DNA from: Branchiostoma floridae
Taxonomy: Eukaryota > Chordata > Leptocardii > Amphioxiformes > Branchiostomatidae
Direction of reading: 5' to 3'
Assembly: GCF_000003815.2 (NCBI RefSeq)
Contig: NC_049997.1
Span: 13,456,261-13,520,260 of the forward strand
Length of the DNA: 64,000 nt
Shown: piece by piece, positions 56,458-64,000 of the stretch
Numbering within the stretch: position 1 is the stretch's first letter
Layout of the letters: each line of letters begins with the position of its first letter
The notes under the pieces: model-generated
Seen by the model: only the letters and a program-made list of their open reading frames with translations
What the model was told of the DNA's origin: nothing
Databases searched by the model: none
Translations under genes and position numbers: made by a program

Positions 56458-58953
56458 TTGGCTTCGTCCTGTTCCCCCGACACATGCTGTATCAGATAGT
56501 ACAGGACCAGCTGGTCTCACAGATCCTCGCGAGGTGCATCGTCGTTGCAGATGACGAGGTACATAGTACATATCTTATTAATATGCATTGCAATCACAAC
56601 ATTAACCCCTTGACGGTAAGCGACCTCTTGCAGAACATACAGAAACTGCAGTACAGAAAATATACAATTTGCGTGATTCTGCGAGTCAGAAGACAGAGTC
56701 TTTATCATCAAAATGTTGTCTTAAAGTGATAGATATTTTGGTATACTTAGGTTGGCATCATTTTTCTATTTCATCATTTCCTTATTGAACTGTAAATGGA
56801 TACTCAAATGATGGTTTATTATATTTCAGCCATACCATATATGGTATGGTGAAATATATTGTATTCGTAATGTTTCTTTCTTTCTTTCTTTCTTTCTCCT
56901 GTCAAATCTTCAAATCGAATCATCTCCGTCGTTCCTAGACCGAATGACCTGAAATTTGGCACAAGGGAAGAGTGGGTCAATACCCAGGTGCTTTTTTCTC
57001 ATTTTTTTCATATCTGCCTCTAAAATGATTTTATTGAAGTTTAAAGGTCATGTTTTGAACAAAACGGTATATTTTGGCCCCCTGTACCCTTGAATTACAA
57101 TGGAATGACCTTAAATTTGGTGTAGATAGGCATTAGATAGTTGTTAAAATGATCCAAGTAAAAGTTTTGGCATAAACCAATTTCAAATTATTAATTTCTG
57201 CACTTTTCTGAGGGGAAATTTGTTTTCTTTCGGCATTCTCCCGTGAACTCCCGTGACCCCAGAGCCCACACGTGCCAGGTGCCAGCGGTCTGGGGAGAGC
57301 GAGAGTTAATTACTTTATGGATCCAGCCAATCAGCGACGAGGAAAGCGAATGCTAGTTTATATTCATAAGCGGGGCCTTGCAATCCCGTATATACACAAA
57401 CAGATTCATATTACAGCCTTACAGTGGCCATATGTCACCCTGTGACCGGTTTGAAATTGTAGTTTGCGAGGATTTGGAGTTCAGACAGGGTCATTTGAGC
57501 GGTAGCGGACGGTACGCGTGCATTGAAAGTTAGAATACAAGTCTGTGTCGATGAATTTACCAACATTACACATGGCACTATCAATCATTTTCGGCAGATT
57601 TGACTTTGGAGGTTAGTTGAGACAATCGAGAAAATGTTAATTGGCGGAAAACGCGGGAAATTTGGACAGTTTGCGTTTAGTTTTGATACGTAAGTTTGAC
57701 AGTGGCGAGAATGCATGTATTTTCTCCCGAGCAAATGTAGGTACTTCTAGTGTTGTTGTTGTTCTTTTTTGACGTACACTTTGTACATTCAAATTGTAAG
57801 TAACTTTAAACTGCCAGAGTTTGAGCCCAATAAAACACTCTCAGTACCAGAGTATCACCACTGACCTCCGAAAAGAAACCCCCGAACAAGGTAGAAACTC
57901 CTATCCTCCGGGTCTCGAGCATGAAATTATAACACTAAGACAACATTACGTCCGATAGCTGATTGCATACAAAGTAAAACAATTTAACAGTGGTATGCAG
58001 GGGCATATACTTAACAAAGAAATTGAAGGTAAATTGAAATATATAGATAAAGTCAAATCAAGTTAACTTGTTGGTCCTGGGATTTTTCAGAAAAGAAATG
58101 AAGCGACAGGGTGGTAAAATTCTTGTAAAAATTCGAGACGTCTCCGTTTATGTAATGGCTCATAGAAAACAAGAAGATTTAAGTTTTTAGCTTGAAAAAA
58201 AACACTCGTACTACACAGTACCTGCACCTGCTTGATAATTATTAAAACATATGCCCTACTTGATTAAAAAAAGTTCACCGCAATAATAAATGTACCCGCA
58301 TCACAAGGAGAGTATAATGGTACTTAGACCTAGTTATCGTAGTGGAAATTGTTGAGTGGCGTCATGTAATTTCATGAAGAAAATCTTAAAAATGGAAGAT
58401 GCGGTTTTTTTCACTTTTGGAAAAATAGGAGCTGCCGCGATTCTAAAAAACAATTAGTTATGTATAGGCGCTCCCGTGGAAGATTATATTCTTTCATATG
58501 GGCCCGGGGCATATTGTGCAAGCTCTGTTTTGACCTGGAATCAATTCACAATATTAGTTCTCTTTTGGGGATAACTTACAGTTGAAACATTCAGTTTTTG
58601 CGCAGGGGTGACTTGGAACAATCCAATGTTGCGTGGGAATGGGTATGGCTGAAATATGCTGTATTTGCACCCAAGCAAATGTCGGCCTTTCTAGTTGTTG
58701 ATACTGAACATCAAATCTCACAACAACAACAGGTTACAAGAGCGTATCCATATTGACACGTGCATCTTTTTATCGCTTACAGGACATGTCCACAACCTCC
58801 AAGGCACTTTTGGCGTGGTCACTGTCGCGAGGTGTAGTCCCAAAAGGCCTCGAAGATAAAATCATCGAGTTTGAGTTTGTGGAGGACCTCATTGACAAGG
58901 GTTTTCTTGTTCCTAACGGGGACGGCTCCCAAATGACCTTGAAGTTTGGATAG
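56458..58953 (+). pseudogene. Gene B remnant (B'): exons 5 and 6 only
   Basis: Exon 5 (56458-56558, 101 bp) and exon 6 (58783-58953, 171 bp) keep intact splice sites and frames. Exon 5 differs from gene B by one residue (FPRHM for FPQHM), and exon 6 by about 3 of 171 bases (one replacement, SATS to STTS). Exons 1-4 are deleted and the intron is enlarged by a 1.9-kb Helentron-like insertion. Without a new 5' exon it cannot encode the family protein, so it is called a pseudogene. The low divergence suggests a recent duplication or gene conversion with gene B. Confidence 0.8.
56819..58694 (+). mobile_element. Helentron/HINE-like element, copy 3 (TTTCAGCC family, 1.9 kb)
   Basis: 5' end TTATATTTCAGCCATACC with inverted partner GGTATGGTGAAATAT; 3' end ATGGCTGAAATAT, hairpin ATTTGCACCCAAGCAAAT, then GTCGGCCTTTCTAG at 58694. 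After the 5' end come a TTTC run, CTCCTGTCAAATCTTCAAAT and two ATGACCTGAAATTTGG-like units, as in copy 2. The interior from about 57200 is different and includes pieces also found at 2690 and 16700, so it seems to have captured or received other repeats. Gene B (near 42680) shows the uninterrupted target, which places both borders within 2-3 nt. Confidence 0.85.
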
Positions 58954-59012
58954 TTGTATAAGCAGTCTTATAGCCTGATATTTGTCCTTGACAAGCAGCC
59001 AGACAGACAGCG

Positions 59013-59930
59013 TGCTAGACTGAAAGACAGGGTGTCAGACAGACAGGGAGCCAGCCAGACAGGGAGCTAAACAGATAGGGAGCCAGCCATCCAGGGAGCC
59101 AGCCAGCCAGACAGGGTGCCAGACAGACAGGCAGCCAGACAGGGAGCCAGACAGACAGGCAGCCAGACCGACAGGGAGCCAGACAAACAGACTGTCAGGC
59201 AGACATGGAGCCAGACAGACAAGATACAAGGCATACAGGGGTCCAGACAGACAGGGAGCCAGACAGACAGGGAGCCAGACATACAGGGAGTCAGACAGAC
59301 AGGGAGCCAGACAGAAAGAGTGCCAGACAGACAGGGAGCCAGACAGACAGGGAGCAAGACAGACAGGGAGCCAGACAGACAGGGAGCCAGACGGGCAGGG
59401 TGCCAAAAAAAAAAGGGAGCCAGACAGGGAGCCAGATAGACAGGGAGCCAAACAAAAGGACTGGCAGACAGACAGGGAGAGAGACAGACAGGGAGTCAGA
59501 CAGACAGGAAGCAAGACAGACAGGGAGTCAGATAGACAGGGAGCCAGACCAAAGAGAGACAGACGGACAGGGAGACAAAAAGGAGCCAGATTGACAGGGA
59601 GCCAAACAAAAAGAGTGCCAGACAGACAGGGAGCCAGACATACAGGGAGTCAGACTAACAGGGAGTCAGACTAACAGGGAGCAAGACAGGCATGGTGCCA
59701 GACATACGTGGAGCCAAACACATAAGGTCACAGACGGACAGGGAGTCAGACAGACAGGAAGCCAGACAGACAGGGAGCCAGACAGGGTGCCGAACAGGTT
59801 GCCAGACAGACAGAGAGCCAGGCAGGGTGCCAGGCAGACAGGGAGCCAGACAGACAGGGTGCCAAGCAGACAGGGAGCCAGACAGACAAGGAGCCAGACA
59901 GACAGGGAGCCAGAAAGACTGAGCGCAGTG
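59013..59930 (+). repeat. GACAGACAGGGAGCCA minisatellite (16-bp unit)
   Basis: About 55 imperfect copies of a 16-bp unit, with variants such as GGGTGCCA and GGGAGTCA. Since 16 is not a multiple of three, each strand reads through all frames without stops, giving long artefactual ORFs in both directions. It starts at the end of the gene B duplicate and ends directly at a LINE reverse transcriptase. Confidence 0.9.
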
Positions 59931-61215
59931 TCAAAGGTTATGGAAACCCTGGTGAACAAGCGACTAATTGCCCATATAAATCCGATACTGACTGACCACC
60001 AGAGCGGATTTAGACCACTTGACAACACCGCACTGCAGCTGTGCCGACTAATGGAGGAATGGACCGACGCCATGGATAGAGGACAAATTGTAGGCTGCGT
60101 ATTTCTTGACCTCCGAAAGGCCTTTGACAAGGTCTGGCACGCAGGACTTCTTTCTAAATTAAAAGCATACGGGATTAATGGCCCCATGCTCGACTGGTTC
60201 ACCAGCTATCTCTCCGATAGACGACAACGTGTCGTCATTCAGGGAGTAGGCTCCGAATGGAAGTCTCCATTAGCCGGAGTGCCGCAAGGATCCGTCCTCG
60301 GACCGACACTTTTTATACTTTACATCAACGATCTGGCCACTAGCCTTACACAGTGTCAAACAAACCTATTTGCCGACGATACATCACTGTCTTCTTGCCA
60401 CCGCTCTATCGACCGCGTAGTCGCATCACTAAACAGTGAGTTGAGCTCTGTGTCAACCTGGCTTTCAAAATGGAAACTAGAGGCTAATATAGACAAGTGC
60501 AAAGTCATGTTTATTACGTCTCACGCCCTTCCACGATTCCTCCTGTGATCCTAGGAGGAACTGTTTTACAGGTTGTCACCAGTCATAAACACCTAGGCGT
60601 CACTGTCACAAATACCCTGTCCTGATCAACACACGTAGAGATCATCTCAACAAAGGCTAGACGATCATCCGGACTACTATGTACTCTACGGAAGAAGATT
60701 CCGAAGAATCTACTTCTCAGGCTATACACTATGATCACAAGACCAAGTCTTGAGTATGCTGACATTGTCTGGGCCGGCCTTACCAAACGTGACCAAAAGA
60801 TTCTGGAATCTGTCCAGTATCAAACCACCAGGATTATCAGTGGCCACTTCGGACTACCGTACCCTTCATACGAACGTCTCTACTCCGAACTATCCCCACC
60901 GTCACTACAGTACCGACGCAAGTTCCACACGGCAGTAACCATGTACAAACTGTTGAATGGACGTTGCCCCCACACCTGCAAAGTCTGCTTCCTCATGCAC
61001 GAGCGTCTGCTATGGACTCCCGCTACCCCCTAAGAAACAGTGAACATTTGACTACTCCTGCATACAAGACTACACGATCTCAGAGAACATTTGTCAGCAG
61101 AGCAATTTCCCTCTGAAACTCTCTCCCCAGTAGTACCCGTACAGCCAGCACCATCAGCTCCTTCAAAAATAGACTGCGCACGTCGCCTGATAACAAATAC
61201 TCTGTAAACGCTTGA
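59926..61215 (+). pseudogene. LINE reverse transcriptase fragment, 5'-truncated, frameshifted
   Basis: From about 59926 it encodes LSAVSKVMETLVNKRLIAHI, DHQSGFRPLDNTALQLCRLM, FLDLRKAFDKVWHAGLL (motif A), GVPQGSVLGPTLFILYIND (motif B) and NLFADDTSLSSC (motif C, FADD), then TWLSKWKLEANIDKCKVM. A frameshift near 60530 and a TGA at 60623 break the frame; the downstream part (HKHLGVTV..., LRLYTMITRPSLEYADIVW, LSPPSLQYRR) is still recognisable to about 61030. No endonuclease is present. The family resembles CR1/Jockey-type elements and differs from the LINE at 47.7-49.5 kb. Confidence 0.85.
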
Positions 61216-61350
61216 TAAAGTATATCATAGTTTCCTAATAGTCATTGTATTACTGATAGTAGCTATCGATGGCAACAACTACTGTTCCTACTGAACGATC
61301 TGCACTGTAGTACGTATACATTATAGCGTTCAAACTTGTTAATCACTGAC

Positions 61351-63798
61351 TAAGGGACCTGACGTTATTTACTGGGGGGAGGGGGCTGGTGCAAAATAGG
61401 TCTGGTAAAATTTTTTTCAATGCCCCCCCCCCCCCTTGCCTTGCCTCCATTACACACAGTCTGTCATTAAATAATATTGCAATAACAATAGCGGTAGCGT
61501 TGTTTGAACGTGACGACGATTGGGGTGTCAAGACCCGCGCGTCAACAAATTGCGCACGTTGGAGTCCTGCTGGGGCATATGTTATCTCCCAAAGTTTTAC
61601 AACAGCCGAGTTTTCATTTTGTTGACATATATACAAACATGTAGCACTTGATGTTGTTACACTCACGTTGCAACGGTTATAAGACTTACTTTGTCTGATA
61701 TCACTTCTCCGATCTACGTGCAAAAAGTCTCTGGTAACGTTTAAACTTTAATACGCAAGATCATGAAACTGAGTGTTTCCGCCAGACCGACGGCTAGCTG
61801 TTAAAGGCCGTCCAGGGATCGGAGGGCCGAAGGCCCAACCGGTCTCGGGGGTTAGGGGCATGCTACCCGGGAAATTTTGATATTTTTGACCCTCTAAAAC
61901 GAAATTTCCCGCATTCTGTGAGGCAAAAAAATGTGGATTTTATGCGTCCACATCAATGAAGAGAAAAGCGGGCGGGGAGGGGCGGTAATCCAAGGCGATC
62001 TTTTCCACTACACGTACGAAATTTACACAAAAGAAAACAAATTAATGTTGTAGTTGGAAGAGACTTGGGTACATTTTAGCGATATCGTTACGAAAACCGC
62101 TTCAAGACTGCTTCAATCTTTCCAAAACTGGAGTTATTTCGGCCAATTGTAACCTACAAACTTGCCAAAAAAATTTCGCGCCACCATGATTACGTCACGA
62201 TATGCAGCAGAGAGCCCGCTGTCACGAAAGTAAACATCGTAATGTTTTCATGATGGTAAAATTTGGCCCAAAAGTTTCCATTAGAACGTGGAGTATCGGG
62301 TTACCGGGGCTCCCGCGCGGTCCCCGCGGAGGGCTGACGGTGACTGAAACATCTTCTACAAGATCGTGTTAGTTAGAAAAGCAACCTCTCACACGTATCT
62401 CGTCGAGATTAAATGGAAATTGGCAGTGTGTACACGTCAAATCTTACCGTTTACATGTGCTGCACAGTTTTGTCTCAATGTTTTCTGAAATGTGTCTAGT
62501 TGGTTGGTTTAGAAAGGGTGTTTGGTGCACAAAAAACAAATACCATATTTGGATCGGTCCTAAATTTGACTGAAAATCCAAATCTTTTATATCATATGAG
62601 TAATGATTGTAAGATCAAACTTTCTGTCTTAGGGATTTTTGAACTTGTTCTCAGAACTATTTTCACAGCCAAGATAAGGTCGAAAAATCATGTTTCTCAC
62701 ACTCAAAAACTCGTAATTCAAAATTGCCTCCATATTCCAAAAATCCCTAAGACACAAACCTGGAGATATTAGTTGTCGACAATTTAAGTCCTCAAAGAGT
62801 TGATTTGCACGCGTTCTGTTAGCGATTTAAATACCATGTTTGGCCGTATGTCGAGTCGCACTGATAGGGACATGGATCTTGTCAGCGTTCTGTTCGATTA
62901 CGTCAGATGGAACATGATTCGTGTTCTAAATCCCCAAATAGAAGTCTGGAAATTTTGGGGCCAAATTTTACCATCGTGTTTATCCCGTTGCCGTCCGTGA
63001 ACCATTCCGTATACAAAGAACAGATGCACGCAGGATTGATATTTATACCAATTTTAGTTTCTACAGTTTTCTTAAACTTCGTGCGAACATGGAATCACAC
63101 GACAGAGGCGGCTGCAGAAAATTTCTCGGTATGGGGAGGGCGAACTATATCAACGTAATCCTTGGGGGGTCCGGGGGCATGCTCCCCCGGGAAAATTTGG
63201 AAATCTTGACTATCTGAAACGATCTTTCCTAGATTTTGATGGGCAAAATTTGCTGGCAGACTAAGCTAAGTTTAATAGCCTTTCTATTAGAACTTCACAT
63301 GGTTTTGAGGGCGACCCCGCCCCAAACGTATTTCCACGATTTCGAGCGCCGGGCATGGCACGAGTCGTCGCAAGGTAGGTCTGGAGAAATGTCATTCAAA
63401 TGATGAAGTTTGGACCCTCTGAGACACGATTTTCTGCATTTTGTGGGATAAACTTCGCTGGTAGACTAGGCTAAATGTAATGACAATTTTCTGTCAGAGG
63501 AAGAGATTTTTGATCGCGACGAGTGCCGAAGTGTTGTGTGCGCCAGAGGCGCAAGCCACCGCAAGGGATGTCCAGAGAAAAATTGAAATCTTGACCATCT
63601 GAAACTTAATTTCCTGCATTTCAGGGGCACATTTTGCTTGTATTTATCATGGCCCATAGGGCATTTTTTTTCATTGGCCCCCCCCCCCTCGGCTCAAAAT
63701 TTTTCAATGCCCCCCCCTCGGCTCAAAAAATTTTTCAATGGCCCCCCCACCTATGCACCAGCCCTCCCCCCCCCCGGTAAATATCGCCAGGTCCCTAA
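61351..63798. mobile_element. Roughly 2.4-kb element with G/C-homopolymer inverted repeats
   Basis: Left TAAGGGACCTGACGTTATTT then a G-rich run, GGCTGGTGCA and TTTTTTTCAATGCC with a C run; right is the inverted counterpart, TGCACCAGCCC, a C run, GGTAAATATCGCCAGGTCCC. Several internal blocks repeat a TTGACC(A/C)TCTGAAAC / TTTCCTGCATTT motif (about 61880, 63210, 63415 and 63590), with GGGGGCATGCT before two of them. No transposase is recognisable in either strand, so it is non-autonomous or ancient. Confidence 0.55.
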
Positions 63799-64000
63799 GT
63801 TGATTATCTTGACTGCCCTTCTTTATATGGCGTCTAGCGAAGAATGGGGAGAAATATATCACAGCATTTCTTAAACCCTCTCTATTTTCTTTTCGTCTTT
63901 TTATAACTGCGGTTTTGTCTTATTGAATTATTGGAATGAAACCGAAGTGACATATTGTTGTTTTTCTCTTTGTGTCTATGCTTTATCGTAGATTATTCCT

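Larger units (their letters stand above)
54990..59012 (+). repeat. Inverted duplicate of the gene B region with a 2.4-kb internal deletion
   Basis: 54990-56124 matches the upstream flank of gene B (46950 down to about 45721), then jumps at GGTTTCGCC to sequence matching 43355 and downward, and continues to 59012. Exons 1-4 of gene B lie in the missing part. The copy ends where the minisatellite begins. Confidence 0.8.

Noticed and set aside
59035-59514. Long minus-strand ORF rich in LSVWLPVCLAPC repeats
   Set aside because: An artefact of the 16-bp minisatellite, which is open in every frame; no gene signals.

Overview
This is a draft-assembly window of an animal nuclear genome. It is intron-rich, has five runs of N, is saturated with MITEs, LINE fragments and minisatellites, and carries no bacterial-style gene organisation. 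The conserved genes (a giantin N-terminus, a GPX7-type peroxidase, a glucose-6-phosphate 1-epimerase-like enzyme and a rolling-stone-like membrane protein) are clearly metazoan. Together with the repeat style they suggest an invertebrate deuterostome, most likely a lancelet (Branchiostoma). The species call is inference.

Layout. 1.7-9.7 kb (minus): first eight coding exons of a golgin/giantin (GOLGB1-like) gene, every intron in phase 0, running off the left edge. 10.6-13.0 kb (plus): GPX7/8-like ER peroxidase in three exons. 15.6-18.0 kb (plus): aldose-1-epimerase-family enzyme in four exons, followed by a 64-bp CCAAT-bearing tandem repeat. 18.5-23.3 kb: mainly transposon-derived and without a supported gene. 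23.3-24.8 kb (plus): two-exon rolling-stone-like protein.

25.5-59.0 kb is a cluster of one small, unrecognised gene family of about 230 aa with six exons and intron phases 0,0,2,1,0. Gene A (25.5-28.9 kb, minus) lacks a visible exon 1. Gene B (42.0-45.6 kb, minus) and gene C (49.7-53.4 kb, plus) are complete. Two remnants remain: exon 6 alone (29.5 kb) and exons 5+6 (56.5-59.0 kb). The cluster has been rearranged twice by inversion-duplication. A palindrome with arms of about 6 kb (29.2-35.6 versus 36.6-42.5 kb) starts in the last intron of gene B, and a second inverted copy of gene B (55.0-59.0 kb) has lost exons 1-4. Insertions present in one arm but not the other give exact paralogous empty sites, which define the ends and target-site duplications of a Harbinger-like MITE, a hAT-like MITE, a 5'-truncated LINE and a Helentron-like element.

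The right end (59-64 kb) holds a 16-bp minisatellite fused to a decayed LINE reverse transcriptase, then a roughly 2.4-kb element bounded by G/C-rich inverted repeats. The most notable items are three Helentron/HINE-type elements whose subterminal inverted repeats co-vary between families, a hammerhead-ribozyme motif in the palindrome spacer, and the uncharacterised six-exon gene family. All exon boundaries were derived by reading splice sites and frames by eye; no search or alignment tool was run.
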